Source: Xanthomonas hortorum pv. pelargonii (GTDB lineage Bacteria > Pseudomonadota > Gammaproteobacteria > Xanthomonadales > Xanthomonadaceae). Taken from it: 64,000 bases of DNA. Each line of letters opens with the position of its first letter. Position 1 is the first letter of the stretch. The stretch covers positions 5,022,001-5,086,000 of the forward strand of contig NZ_CP098604.1 in NCBI RefSeq assembly GCF_024499015.1. Reading direction: 5' to 3'. Positions 36,625 to 47,190 of this stretch are shown one piece after another. The notes under the pieces were generated by a model, which worked only from the letters and a program-made list of their open reading frames with translations, had not been told where the DNA came from and ran no database searches. Both the position numbers and the translations under genes were made by a program.

Positions 36625-38498
36625 CAGCGTACGGCGCCCAGGATGGCTTGGAAGATGGTGTCGGCGGTGGAGATCATCTGTGCGGCGGCCTGATAGGCCT
36701 GCTGCAGTTTCAGCATGTCGGCGGCTTCCTCGTCGAGGTTGACGCCGGAAATCGAATCGCGGCTGGCCTGCGCCTGGTCGTTGATGACCTTCTGCGCATC
36801 GGCCGAGTAACTGGCCGCACGTGCGGCCGAGCCCACCGAGGTGGTCAGGCCGGACAGCGCGCCATTGAGCGTGACCGTGCCGCCGTTGAGCGCCTTGGCG
36901 TCTTCCACCTTGGCCAGCAGTTTGGCGTTGCCGTTGTCGCTGGAGCCGGCGCCCATCGGGCCGACGCCGAAGGTGTCGCCGGCCTTGGGCGCGCCATCCA
37001 GCGCAAAACTCCAGCCATTGGCGCTGATGGTCTGGCCGGCGGTGTAGGGAAACGGGCCGTTGCCATCGATGGTGTACTGGTTGGCGTCGATGAACTCGAC
37101 CGACGACGGCGTCAGCAGCGCAGGGTTCTGCGCATTGGTGACCTTGACGTCGCTGATCTTGCCAGTGCCCAGGTTGGCGAGCGTGGCCGTGGCCTTGACC
37201 GGCGTTGCCGCGGCAATGCGCGAGGGGTCGGTGATGGCCACCGAGATGCTGCCGGCCAACCCTGCGGTGGGCTGCAGCAGGAACTTGTCGCCGTTGGCCG
37301 GCGTGCCGCCGACCACCAGGCTGACGCCGTTGAGCACCAGCGGATTGGCCGGGGTGCCGGTGCCGGTGATCGGCACGGCGGCGCCGGTATCGGCGCGCGT
37401 GGCCTTCCACGCCGCACCGTCGAAGCTGAGCGTGACGTTCTGCCCGTCCACCGCGCTCATGTTGCTGAAACTGGCGCTCAGCGCCGCAGTGCCGGTGTTC
37501 TTGGGATTGGCGGCGGTGGTGGGCGAGCCGATGTTGAAGAAGTTGCCGCCCATCGCGCCGTACAGGTCCATGCCCTGGGCGTGACCGGCATTGAAGGTGC
37601 TGGCCATGCCCACGGCCAGGCGTCCCAGTTCGGCCTGGGTCGGTTCGAGCACGCTGCTGCGGAACTCCAGCAGGCCGCCCATCTGGCCGCCCAGCGAGTT
37701 GGCGCTGAGGCTGACGTTCTGGCCCTGGGTCTGCAACGCCACCTGCAGCTTGGTCGGCTGATACGGGTCGGCCACGGTGGTCAGTTTGGCCGCCGTGGTC
37801 CCCACCACCAGCGCCTGGCCGCCGGCGGTGAAAACATTCATGAAGCCGCCGTCCTGGATCACCGCGGTGCCGCCGGTGAAGCCGACCAGCTTGGACACCA
37901 GCGCATCGCGTTGATCGAGCAGATCCGGCGAGGCGTTGTCCACGCTGTTGCCGATGGTGCCGTTGATCTTGGCGATCTGTTGGGTCAGGCGATTGACCTC
38001 GTCCACCGACGAAGTCAGCCCGCTGTTGACCTCGTTGCTCAGGCTGTCCATCTGCCCATTGAGCTGCTTGAAGCGCGTGGCCAGCGAGTTGCCGCTGTCG
38101 AGCATGCTCTGCCGCTCGGCGGTGGAGGAGGCGTTGGACGACACCGCGCTGGTGGAGTCGAAGAAGTTCGACCACAGCCCGGCGACATTGGTGGCGGTGT
38201 TGGAGTACAGGCTGTCCACGCGATTGGTCAGCGAGGACAGCTGCTGCAGGCGCGAGAGCTCGCCGCCGCTGTCGAGCAGGCGCGAGATGGCCAGCTGGTC
38301 GGCCACCCGGCCCACGTCGGTAATCTTGGCGCCATTGCCCACGAACGCGTAGCCCATGTCGGTGGGCGTGCGCGTTGCAAATTCCACACGTTGGCGGCTG
38401 TAACCTTCGGTATTGATGTTGGCGACGTTATGGCTAACGGTCGACAACGCCCGTTGGAAGGCGATCAGCGCGCTGGTCCCGGTGGACATGATGGACAT
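36624..38498 (-). CDS. flgK: Flagellar hook-filament junction protein FlgK
   Basis: The 624-residue hook-associated protein 1. The N-terminus has FlgK features (LSTVSHNVANINTEGYSRQR) and the C-terminus ends with the conserved GVNLDEEAADMLKLQQAYQA followed by AQMISTADTIFQAIL. Length and ends are typical. It lies 11 nt after flgJ. Confidence 0.97.
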   Translation of the reverse strand: MSIMSTGTSALIAFQRALSTVSHNVANINTEGYSRQRVEFATRTPTDMGYAFVGNGAKITDVGRVADQLAISRLLDSGGELSRLQQLSSLTNRVDSLYSNTATNVAGLWSNFFDSTSAVSSNASSTAERQSMLDSGNSLATRFKQLNGQMDSLSNEVNSGLTSSVDEVNRLTQQIAKINGTIGNSVDNASPDLLDQRDALVSKLVGFTGGTAVIQDGGFMNVFTAGGQALVVGTTAAKLTTVADPYQPTKLQVALQTQGQNVSLSANSLGGQMGGLLEFRSSVLEPTQAELGRLAVGMASTFNAGHAQGMDLYGAMGGNFFNIGSPTTAANPKNTGTAALSASFSNMSAVDGQNVTLSFDGAAWKATRADTGAAVPITGTGTPANPLVLNGVSLVVGGTPANGDKFLLQPTAGLAGSISVAITDPSRIAAATPVKATATLANLGTGKISDVKVTNAQNPALLTPSSVEFIDANQYTIDGNGPFPYTAGQTISANGWSFALDGAPKAGDTFGVGPMGAGSSDNGNAKLLAKVEDAKALNGGTVTLNGALSGLTTSVGSAARAASYSADAQKVINDQAQASRDSISGVNLDEEAADMLKLQQAYQAAAQMISTADTIFQAILGAVR

Positions 38499-38509
38499 GA
38501 GCGTTTACC

Positions 38510-39700
38510 TCAGCGACGAATGGTGCCAAGCCCGGCGGGCTCGGCGGTGCTGGCATAGCGGTTGGACAGGTCGGCCGCCGCGTTGCCGATGGCGGCCACC
38601 GCGCGGTCGATGGTCGGACCGTTGGCGATCGCCGCGATCTTGGCTGCATAGCCCGGATCGGTGGCGTACCCAGCCTGTTGCAAGCCGCGTGCAAAACCCT
38701 TGATATCGGTGCCGGCCTGCAGTGCGGGCTGGTAACGACTGTTGTTCTTCAGCAACCGCACGTAGTCGGCAAAGCTCTCTTCGGCCGAGCCGTAGGCACG
38801 GAAATCGGCGGTTTCGGTGGTTTTGACGCCATTGACGTATTCGTGGGTGCCGGTGGTGACCTTGTCGCCGCTCCAGCCGGTGGCCTTGATGCCGAACAGG
38901 TTGTTGGAATCGCCGCCATTGCCGATACCGCGACGGCCCCAGCCGGTTTCCAGCGCGGCCTGTGCGACCAGCGCACGCGGATCCACGCCCAGTTCGCGCG
39001 CGGCTTTCTGCGCATGCGTCCAGATCTTGGCGACGAAGCCTTCCGGGGTGCGCTCGCCCAGGCTGGCGGCGGCGCTGCTGGCCGCGCTCGCATTGACCGC
39101 GGCACTGGCATCGGCGGCATCGCTGACAGCCACATCGCTCCAGCGATCGTTGGCCGACGGCCAGCTCAGTGCGGCCGCATCGTCGCCGCCGGACTCGCCA
39201 CCGCCGGTACGCCCGGCGATCAGATCCAGCACCTGGCTCATGCCGATACCGGTCAGGCCGCCTGCGCCGATGCCTGCAGCGGTGCCGACCGCTGCGCCCA
39301 GGCTCGCACCGACGCTGGTTGCCGCGCCGTCGCGTGCCGGCAGCGGCAACGAGGCATCGCGCTTGCCGGCCACCAGGGCGTAGGCTTTGGCCGCATCGGC
39401 GGTGCTCAGCGAGGTGTTCAACGCCGGGCCGCCAGTGTCGCCACTCAACTGCTTGGAGATCATCGCCGACAGACCCAACCCCTTGCCTTCGGTCAGCGCC
39501 TTGGCCATCTGCTGGTCGTACATTTCGCGGAACATCTGGTTTTCACCCGGAAACATCGGGTCGCCGGAGCTCGCATCGCGCATGCTCTTGACCAGCATCT
39601 GCGCGAACTGTCCTTCGAGCTGACGTGAGACCTTGTCGATCTTTGCCGGATCGGCCTTGGTGCTCGGGTTGAGATCAATGGGCGAGGCTGCGATACGCAT
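38510..39700 (-). CDS. flgJ: Peptidoglycan hydrolase FlgJ
   Basis: FlgJ caps the rod and digests peptidoglycan for its passage. The 396-residue protein has an N-terminal rod-capping domain (FAQMLVKSMRDASSGDPMFP, MYDQQMAKALTEGKGLGLSA) and a C-terminal glucosaminidase-type domain from about residue 235 (FVAKIWTHAQKAARELGVDP, with the probable catalytic Glu in AALETGWG and SNNLFGIKA). The Ala/Gly linker between them is long. The bifunctional form is intact. Confidence 0.95.
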   Translation of the reverse strand: MRIAASPIDLNPSTKADPAKIDKVSRQLEGQFAQMLVKSMRDASSGDPMFPGENQMFREMYDQQMAKALTEGKGLGLSAMISKQLSGDTGGPALNTSLSTADAAKAYALVAGKRDASLPLPARDGAATSVGASLGAAVGTAAGIGAGGLTGIGMSQVLDLIAGRTGGGESGGDDAAALSWPSANDRWSDVAVSDAADASAAVNASAASSAAASLGERTPEGFVAKIWTHAQKAARELGVDPRALVAQAALETGWGRRGIGNGGDSNNLFGIKATGWSGDKVTTGTHEYVNGVKTTETADFRAYGSAEESFADYVRLLKNNSRYQPALQAGTDIKGFARGLQQAGYATDPGYAAKIAAIANGPTIDRAVAAIGNAAADLSNRYASTAEPAGLGTIRR

Positions 39701-39701
39701 G

Positions 39702-41523
<1,822 letters not shown>

Positions 41524-41561
41524 GGCGTGGATTCCTGAGAGGGCAGCGACCGGCGAGCCGA

Positions 41562-42347
41562 TCAGACGTTGTTGTTCAAGTAACCGAGCATCGAGTCGGT
41601 GGTGGAGATCGCCTTGGCATTCATTTCGTAGGCGCGCTGGGTCTCGATCATGCTCACCAGCTCTTCCACCGTATTGACGTTGCTGCCTTCCAGGGCGCCC
41701 TGCACGGTGGTGCCCAGGCCATTGAGGCCGGGGGTGCCGTTCTGCGCGGGGCCGGAGGCGGTGGTTTCGACGAACAGGTTCTCGCCCTTGGACTGCAGGC
41801 CCGAGGGGTTGATGAAGTCGGTCAGCGTCAACGCGCCGATTTCCTGTGCGGCGGCCTGGCCGGCCAGGGTCACGCTGATGGTGCCGTCGTTGCCGATGGT
41901 CAGCGACTGCGCGCCTTCGGGCACCTGGATGCCGGGCTGCAGCGGGTAGCCGCTGTTGGTGACCACTTCGCCCTGCGCATTGATCTGAAAGGTGCCGTCG
42001 CGGGTGTAGGCGGAGGTACCGTCCGGCATCTGCACTTCGAAGAAGCCGCGACCGTTGACCATCACATCGAGCGCGCGGCCGGTCTGCTGCTGGCTGCCCT
42101 GGTCGAAGCCCTTAAAGGTGGAGACCACGCGCACACCGGTACCCAGTTGCAGGCCGGTCGGCAACTGCGTCTGCGCGGAGGTGGAACCGCCCGGCGCACG
42201 CACCTGTTGATACAACAGGTCTTCGAACGCAGCACGATCGCGCTTGAAGCCGGTGGTATTGGTATTGGCCAGGTTGTTGGAAATGACCGACATGCGCGTC
42301 TGCTGCGCATCCAGTCCGGTTTTGGCGACCCACAAAGCCTGATTCAT
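41562..42347 (-). CDS. flgG: Flagellar distal rod protein FlgG
   Basis: The distal rod subunit, 261 aa. It shows ALWVAKTGLDAQQTRMSVIS, NLANTNTTGFKRDRAAFEDL and the C-terminal block VNTVEELVSMIETQRAYEMN. The ATG at 42347 has GAGGA upstream. The longer frame to 42416 would start upstream of the sigma-54 start (about 42389). The usual partner flgF is separated by 830 bp of repeats, so flgG has its own promoter. Confidence 0.97.
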   Translation of the reverse strand: MNQALWVAKTGLDAQQTRMSVISNNLANTNTTGFKRDRAAFEDLLYQQVRAPGGSTSAQTQLPTGLQLGTGVRVVSTFKGFDQGSQQQTGRALDVMVNGRGFFEVQMPDGTSAYTRDGTFQINAQGEVVTNSGYPLQPGIQVPEGAQSLTIGNDGTISVTLAGQAAAQEIGALTLTDFINPSGLQSKGENLFVETTASGPAQNGTPGLNGLGTTVQGALEGSNVNTVEELVSMIETQRAYEMNAKAISTTDSMLGYLNNNV

Positions 42348-42400
42348 GACCCGATTCCTCGTTAGACCCGGGGATGTGTTCCGGGCACGGCTGGGTATAT

Positions 42401-42415
42401 GCACGTGCCGTGCCA
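42401..42415 (-). promoter_or_regulatory. Sigma-54 promoter of flgGHIJKL
   Basis: The minus strand reads TGGCACG-GCAC-GTGC followed by AT. The -24 GG (42414-42413) and -12 GC (42402-42401) are 10 nt apart; one base of the -12 box is non-consensus (GTGC). The predicted start is near 42389, 42 nt before flgG. Confidence 0.8.
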
Positions 42416-42678
42416 AACCCGCGCCGGATTTTTGCCGGCTGTGCGCTGGATCACCCGGAGTGGGGCGCGGCGGCCTGCGCGGGGCAGGGCTGGCTGCAGG
42501 TGGGTAGCAGCTAGGCGGAAGCGGTGGAAACTTGCGCTGCAGATCAGGCGCGGTAGATCGGTTGCCGGTCAGAGCGGCTAATAGAACGTGGCGGGGCTTG
42601 CTGACGAGGAGCGCAGTAGGGGTTCGTTGGTTGCATCTTGTTGGATGCAGTCAGAAGCCAGATCAAACGCTGGGTCGG

Positions 42679-42793
42679 TCGAGGGCGCGGTGCCCTCACC
42701 GCTCGCGGGACACGCCGTGAATCCATCCGTGGAGGCTCGGTGGCGGCATCCATGCCGCCACACGGTCCCGCAATCGGTGAGGACACCGCACCA
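42679..42793. repeat. Palindromic intergenic repeat, type 2, copy D
   Basis: Starts GAGGGCGCGGTGCCCTCACCG and ends CGGTGAGGACACCGCACC, with the GTGGCGGCAT-CC-ATGCCGCCAC core. It lies in the 42348-43177 gap between flgG and flgF, which contains no credible gene. Confidence 0.8.
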
Positions 42794-42847
42794 GAGAGTG
42801 AGTCGGTGCTTTGTTGAAAGACATGCACACCGACCATCTCGACTGGT

Positions 42848-42948
42848 CCTTGCCCGCCTACCGTCGCGGGACCTTACGCGGCATGGATGCCGCGTAAGAG
42901 CCTACACGGACGTACTTGCGGCGTGTCCCGCGACGGTAGGCGGGCAAG
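42848..42948. repeat. Palindromic intergenic repeat, type 1, copy E
   Basis: Outer arms CTTGCCCGCCTACCGTCGCG and CGCGACGGTAGGCGGGCAAG are almost perfectly complementary. The inner core is TTACGCGGCAT-GG-ATGCCGCGTAA. It is inverted relative to copies A and B, and is flanked by the same CACACCGACCATCTCGACTG tag seen in reverse complement beside copy A. Confidence 0.85.
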
Positions 42949-43188
42949 GGCCCTGCAGCCAAGCCACAGAGTGAGCCACTTTTAGCCGTTCAAAAGAGAG
43001 TGCAGGGACGTACTTGCGGCGTGTCCCGCGATGGTGGGCGGGCAAGGGCCCCGAAGCCAAGCCACAGAGTGAGCCACTTTTAGCCGTTCAAAAGAGAGTG
43101 CAGGGACGTACTTGCGACGTGTCCCGCGACGGTGGGCGGGCAAGCGCTCTGCAGCAAAGCCACAGAGTGAGCCACGTTTAGCCGTTCA
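42904..43188. repeat. 98-bp tandem repeat ending in the flgF 3' end
   Basis: A unit of 98 bp is repeated nearly three times: the motif TTAGCCGTTCA occurs at 42982, 43080 and 43178, each preceded by CCACAGAGTGAGCCAC-type sequence and a half of the type 1 palindrome (CTTGCG.CGTGTCCCGCG...). The last copy of the motif is the flgF stop itself (reverse complement TGAACGGCTAA, encoding LNG-stop). Confidence 0.85.
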
Positions 43189-43933
43189 GCCGCATCATCG
43201 AATTGGCCGATTGCGCGTTGTCGTCGCCGTTCTTGATGATCTTCACCTGCATTTCGAACTGACGCTGCAGCTGGATCATTTCCACCAGCGCGCCGGCGGC
43301 GTCCACGTTGCTGCCTTCCAGCATGCCGCTGTTGATGGTCTTGCCGGTGGCGATCTGGAACGCCTGTGCCGGGTCGGTGCTGGTGTTGCGCATCAGCCCG
43401 TCCGGGCGCCGCGTCAAACGATCGGCGGGGGCATCGACGACTTTCATCTTGCCGACGATGGCCATGGTCTGCGGGCCTTCGCCCTGCGGAATGATCGAGA
43501 TGCTGCCGTCGCTGCCGATTTCCATCGCCTGGTGCGGCGGAATCGTCATCGGGGCGCCGCCCTCATCCAGCACCGCATGCCCATTGGCGGTGACCAGTTG
43601 GCCATTGGCGGTAAGCGCCAACTCGCCGTTGCGGGTGTAGGCCTCGCTGCCGTCGGGCGACTGCACCGACAGCCAGCGGTCCTGTTGCAGCGACACATCC
43701 AGCGGGTTGCCGGTGACCTGTTGATGGCCCTGGCTGCGATCGAAGCCTTGATCCACGTGCAGCGCATCGATCCGCGACGGATAGCCCTTGCCCTGGATCT
43801 TGAACGCCTCGGTGTTGGCCAGCGCGGCCTTGAACCCCACCGTATCGACGTTGGCGAGATTGTGCGACACGGTGCCCTGCGCCTGCAGGGAGGCGCGGGC
43901 GCCGGTCATTGCAACGTAGAGGGCTTTGTCCAT
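43178..43933 (-). CDS. flgF: Flagellar proximal rod protein FlgF
   Basis: The proximal rod subunit, 251 aa (DKALYVAMTGARASLQAQGT, TVSHNLANVDTVGFKAALAN, C-terminal VDAAGALVEMIQLQRQFEMQ). It is the last gene of flgB-C-D-E-F. Its 3' end is the template for a tandem duplication, and its start lies just inside a terminal-inverted-repeat element. Confidence 0.96.
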   Translation of the reverse strand: MDKALYVAMTGARASLQAQGTVSHNLANVDTVGFKAALANTEAFKIQGKGYPSRIDALHVDQGFDRSQGHQQVTGNPLDVSLQQDRWLSVQSPDGSEAYTRNGELALTANGQLVTANGHAVLDEGGAPMTIPPHQAMEIGSDGSISIIPQGEGPQTMAIVGKMKVVDAPADRLTRRPDGLMRNTSTDPAQAFQIATGKTINSGMLEGSNVDAAGALVEMIQLQRQFEMQVKIIKNGDDNAQSANSMMRLNG

Positions 43934-43940
43934 GGGGCAC

Positions 43941-44072
43941 CGGGAATCGTGAATCGAGAATGGGGAATTGCAAAAGCGGAGTTGCAGGAAGCTGGGAGAG
44001 AAGGGGCAAGGCCGGCATCCGATACACGCAATGCCAGCTCTTACGATTCCCTATTCCCAACTCCCGATTCCC
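43941..44072. repeat. GGGAATCGGGA terminal-inverted-repeat element, copy 1
   Basis: Left arm CGGGAATCGTGAATCGAGAA... and right arm ...CCCTATTCCCAACTCCCGATTCCC are imperfect inverted repeats of about 36 bp around a ~60-bp centre. It fills the flgE-flgF spacer. The same arms occur at 48201-48379 and 51192-51330. Confidence 0.75.
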
Positions 44073-44077
44073 AGCCG

Positions 44078-45301
44078 TTAACGGATATTGATGATCGTCT
44101 GGGTGACCTGATCCTGGGTCGAGATCATCTGCGAGTTGGCCTGGAAGTTGCGCTGGGCCACGATCATGTTCACCAGCTGCTCGGTCAGGTCCACCGTGGA
44201 GGCTTCCAGCGAGCCGGATTCGATCTGGCCCAGGTCCGAAGTGTCCGGTGCGCCGATGCGGGCGGCGCCGGAGGTGTAGCTTTCGGCCCACATGTTGTTG
44301 CCCTGCGACTGCAGGCCCTGCGGGTTGACGAAGCTGCTCAGCGCGACCTGGCCCAGCGCCTTGTCGGCACCGTTGGAGTAGCGCGCGAACACCACGCCGC
44401 TGGTGTCGATGCTGATCTCGTTGAGCTTGCCGCTGGCGTAACCGTCCTGGCGGGTGTCGCGCAGTGCGAACGCTTCGCCGTACTGGGTGGAGCCAGTGAC
44501 GTTGAGCTGCATGTTCAGCACGCCGGCGCCGGTGCTCGGGGTGAACGGATCCATCGCGATGATGCCGTTGGCCGGGTTGGTCAGCGCGCCGGTGTCGGAG
44601 AACTGCAGCGCGGTTGGGGCACCGACGGCGGCGCCGTCCACGTAGTTGTGCACCTGCCATTCGTTCGGGTTGGCGGTCTTGACGAAATAGGAGGTCTGCA
44701 CATGGCTGACGCCCAGCGAATCGTAGACGTTGATGCCGCCGGTGGAATGGCTATAGGTCTTGTCGTCGGCCGGATTGAACGGGGTGACCGTCGGCGCGGT
44801 GGCATTACCGGGCAGGGTGAAGGCCAGATTGACCGTGGAGGTCGACTTGGGCGGGCTGTCGGTGGTCAGCAACTGCAGGTCCGACAAACGGCCCACGTCG
44901 AAGCCATTGCCGCTGGGATTGGGCGCGAACACCTGCAGGCGTGCGCCCTGCGGGTTGATCACATACCCGTTGGCATCGGTCTGGAAGTTGCCCGCGCGGG
45001 TGTACATCTTGGCGCCGTTGGAGGACACGGCGAAGAAGCCTTCGCCGGAGATCGCCAGGTCCAGGCTGCGCCCGGTCGGGTCGATATTGCCCTGTGAAAA
45101 CTGCTGCGCCACATTGCTGACGCGCACGCCCGAACCCACCGCATTGCGCGACAGGCCATAGCTGGTGCTCTGGAACATGTCGGCAAACTCGGCGCGCGAT
45201 TCCTTGAAACCGGTCGTGTTGACGTTGGCGATGTTGTTGGAAGTCACGTTCAGATCGGCATTGGCTGCGTTGATGCCGGACAACGAGGTATTGAAAGCCA
45301 T
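44078..45301 (-). CDS. flgE: Flagellar hook protein FlgE
   Basis: The hook subunit, 407 aa, with the N-terminal block AFNTSLSGINAANADLNVTS, NIANVNTTGFKESRAEFADM and C-terminal STVDLTEQLVNMIVAQRNFQ, then NSQMISTQDQVTQTIINIR. The length is typical of Xanthomonas/Pseudomonas FlgE. Confidence 0.97.
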   Translation of the reverse strand: MAFNTSLSGINAANADLNVTSNNIANVNTTGFKESRAEFADMFQSTSYGLSRNAVGSGVRVSNVAQQFSQGNIDPTGRSLDLAISGEGFFAVSSNGAKMYTRAGNFQTDANGYVINPQGARLQVFAPNPSGNGFDVGRLSDLQLLTTDSPPKSTSTVNLAFTLPGNATAPTVTPFNPADDKTYSHSTGGINVYDSLGVSHVQTSYFVKTANPNEWQVHNYVDGAAVGAPTALQFSDTGALTNPANGIIAMDPFTPSTGAGVLNMQLNVTGSTQYGEAFALRDTRQDGYASGKLNEISIDTSGVVFARYSNGADKALGQVALSSFVNPQGLQSQGNNMWAESYTSGAARIGAPDTSDLGQIESGSLEASTVDLTEQLVNMIVAQRNFQANSQMISTQDQVTQTIINIR

Positions 45302-45332
45302 GGATGAGGTCCTTTAAGTGTCGGTTGCCGGC

Positions 45333-46004
45333 TCAGCTGACGCGGAGCACGTTGGCGAGCGGGGAAGTGCCTAGCCCGGTCAGGTTGAGATACAGGCCGT
45401 CGGAGCCGATCGTGACGCTGTCCACCGGTGCGTCCACGTAGGTGGCCAGTTTGCTTTTGGCACCGGCGGTGTCGGTCTGGGTGGCGGTGACGCCGTATTT
45501 GCCGGCGGCCATGCGGTTGCCGTTGGCATCGGTGCCGTCCCAGGCGAACGACACCTCACCGGCGGCACTGGACGGCACGCTGAGCTGTTTGACGAAGGTG
45601 CCGTTGGCGTCGGTGATTTCGAAGTTGACCGTGCCGGCCGCGGTTGCGGCGACCACGCCCTTGGCCGAATTGGTGGTATCGATGGCGACCTGCGCCGAGG
45701 GCACCAGCACGTTGTGCCCGACCAGCGCGGCGCCCTTCAGCACCTGATCGCTGTTCATCGAGTCGGAGAAGTTGCCGACCTTGGTATTGAGGTCGCCAAT
45801 GCCCTGCACGGTGGAGAACTGCGCCAACTGGCCCAGGAACGCGCTGTTTTCCATCGGTTTGAGCGGGTCCTGGTGCTGCAGCTGCTCGGTCATCAACTTG
45901 AGGAAGTCGGCCTGGCCGAGCGATTCCTCCTTTTTCTTTGTCGAGGCGGCGCTGCTGGTGCTCAGCCCAAGGCTGGCGTAAAGGTCACTGCCGATTGTGC
46001 TCAT
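45333..46004 (-). CDS. flgD: Hook assembly scaffold protein FlgD
   Basis: The hook cap, 223 aa, starting with a low-complexity region, then the family block LGQADFLKLMTEQLQHQDPL and PMENSAFLGQLAQFSTVQGI. A FlgD Ig-like/Tudor-like C-terminal part (SFAWDGTDANGNRMAAGKYG) follows. It is not essential in the mature flagellum but needed for hook growth. Confidence 0.97.
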   Translation of the reverse strand: MSTIGSDLYASLGLSTSSAASTKKKEESLGQADFLKLMTEQLQHQDPLKPMENSAFLGQLAQFSTVQGIGDLNTKVGNFSDSMNSDQVLKGAALVGHNVLVPSAQVAIDTTNSAKGVVAATAAGTVNFEITDANGTFVKQLSVPSSAAGEVSFAWDGTDANGNRMAAGKYGVTATQTDTAGAKSKLATYVDAPVDSVTIGSDGLYLNLTGLGTSPLANVLRVS

Positions 46005-46042
46005 CTGGAATGGTCCGTAGGGTAAAGGTCAGCTAGCAAGGG

Positions 46043-46450
46043 TCAGCGACCCATCGTGATCGTCGCGAGCGCCAGTTCCTTGGCGGTATTGAGCATTTCC
46101 ACGCCGGCCTGGTAGTTGCGTGAGGCCGAGATCATGTTGACCATCTGCGCCACCGGGTCCACGTCGGGCGAGAACACGTAGCCGTCGGCATCGGCCAGCG
46201 GATGGCCGGGCTCGTAGCGACGGATCGGCGGTGCGTTGGTGGTGGTGATCTCCTTGACGTTTACCGAGGTCAGGCTGGGATCCTGGCGGTTCTGCTGGGC
46301 CTGGAAGATCGGCTCGATCGGCTTGTAGGTCGCCTCGGCCGAGCCTGCGACAGAGTCCGCATTGGCCAGGTTGGAGGCGATCGTGCTCAGCCGGACCGAT
46401 TGCGCATGCAGCGCAGAGCCGGCCACATCGAAGATGGGAAGATTGCTCAT
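46043..46450 (-). CDS. flgC: Flagellar proximal rod protein FlgC
   Basis: A rod subunit of 135 aa (FDVAGSALHAQSVRLSTIAS, NLANADSVAGSAEATYKP, then VNMISASRNYQAGVEMLNTA). The start is 3 nt from the flgB stop. Confidence 0.97.
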   Translation of the reverse strand: MSNLPIFDVAGSALHAQSVRLSTIASNLANADSVAGSAEATYKPIEPIFQAQQNRQDPSLTSVNVKEITTTNAPPIRRYEPGHPLADADGYVFSPDVDPVAQMVNMISASRNYQAGVEMLNTAKELALATITMGR

Positions 46451-46453
46451 GAC

Positions 46454-46855
46454 TTATTGGCCCGTGATCGCGGTGAGCATCGAGCGCACCTTGGATTCGA
46501 GGAAGCTCAGCGAGGCGCGATATTCCAGCGCGGCGCGGCCGTAGGCTGCACGTTCGGCGTCGGCATCGACGGTGTTGCCGTCCAGGCTGGGCTGATCGGA
46601 CTCGCGGGTGATCTGGAACGGGTTGAGCCCGCCGCTGCTGCCGATTTCGTAATGCTTGGCGTCGGTGGTCTGCATCAGACTGCCGTCGCGCACGCCTTCG
46701 GCGGATTTCAGCGCGGCCTCGAAGTCCATGTCCTTGGCCTTGTAGCCAGGGGTGTCCACATTGCTCAGATTGCTGGCAATGAGCTTCATGCGCTGCTCGC
46801 GTAGCGGCAGAGCATCGCCGTGGATGCCGAGGAAGGACGAAATGGAGTTGGACAC
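46454..46855 (-). CDS. flgB: Flagellar proximal rod protein FlgB
   Basis: The first rod gene of the unit, 133 aa from a GTG at 46855 (SNSISSFLGIHGDALPLREQ, LIASNLSNVDTPGYKAKDMD). A GGGAGAGC ribosome-binding site lies 4 nt upstream. The frame is open to 47002, but the sigma-54 promoter at 46888-46902 predicts transcription from about 46876, which excludes the longer starts. Confidence 0.95.
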   Translation of the reverse strand: MSNSISSFLGIHGDALPLREQRMKLIASNLSNVDTPGYKAKDMDFEAALKSAEGVRDGSLMQTTDAKHYEIGSSGGLNPFQITRESDQPSLDGNTVDADAERAAYGRAALEYRASLSFLESKVRSMLTAITGQ

Positions 46856-46887
46856 GGTGCTCTCCCGCGAAGTGTTACCAGGGAGAA

Positions 46888-46902
46888 AGCAAAGTTTGTG
46901 CC
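46888..46902 (-). promoter_or_regulatory. Sigma-54 promoter of flgBCDEF
   Basis: The minus strand reads TGGCACA-AACT-TTGC followed by TTTC. The -24 GG (46901-46900) and -12 GC (46889-46888) are 10 nt apart. It is the closest match to the RpoN consensus in the window. The predicted start is 21 nt before the flgB GTG. No gene is seen in 46903-47190. Confidence 0.9.
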
Positions 46903-47190
46903 AATCGAGGTGGTACGGGCCGCAGAACGCGAAGAATGATCGGGGCTGCCGACGAACGGCGCCTTGGCCGTCCGCGAAACGCGATGGACCTGTGTCCGTC
47001 ACGACGTTGATTCAATCAAGCTCGCCAAGCCGAAGGTTCGGCATTACCCGAGGCGCGGTCTGGCGTCAGCGGGTCTCACTTCAAAAGCGCGTCGACGCAC
47101 TGACCCACTTCTATGCCGCGAAGCCTTTTGCAGCCCGGCGCGACGCCTTGTTGCTGCTATCGGCTCGGATCCAGCAGCCGATTGGCCCGA

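Noticed and set aside
35419..38175. A 918-codon open frame running from flgL far into flgK
   Set aside because: Only the part from 36624 down is FlgL. The upstream part is Arg/Gly/Gln-rich shadow sequence from GC-rich flgK in another frame.
43934..44077. A sigma-54 promoter between flgE and flgF
   Set aside because: No GG-N10-GC element with acceptable context was found there; the spacer is filled by an inverted-repeat element.
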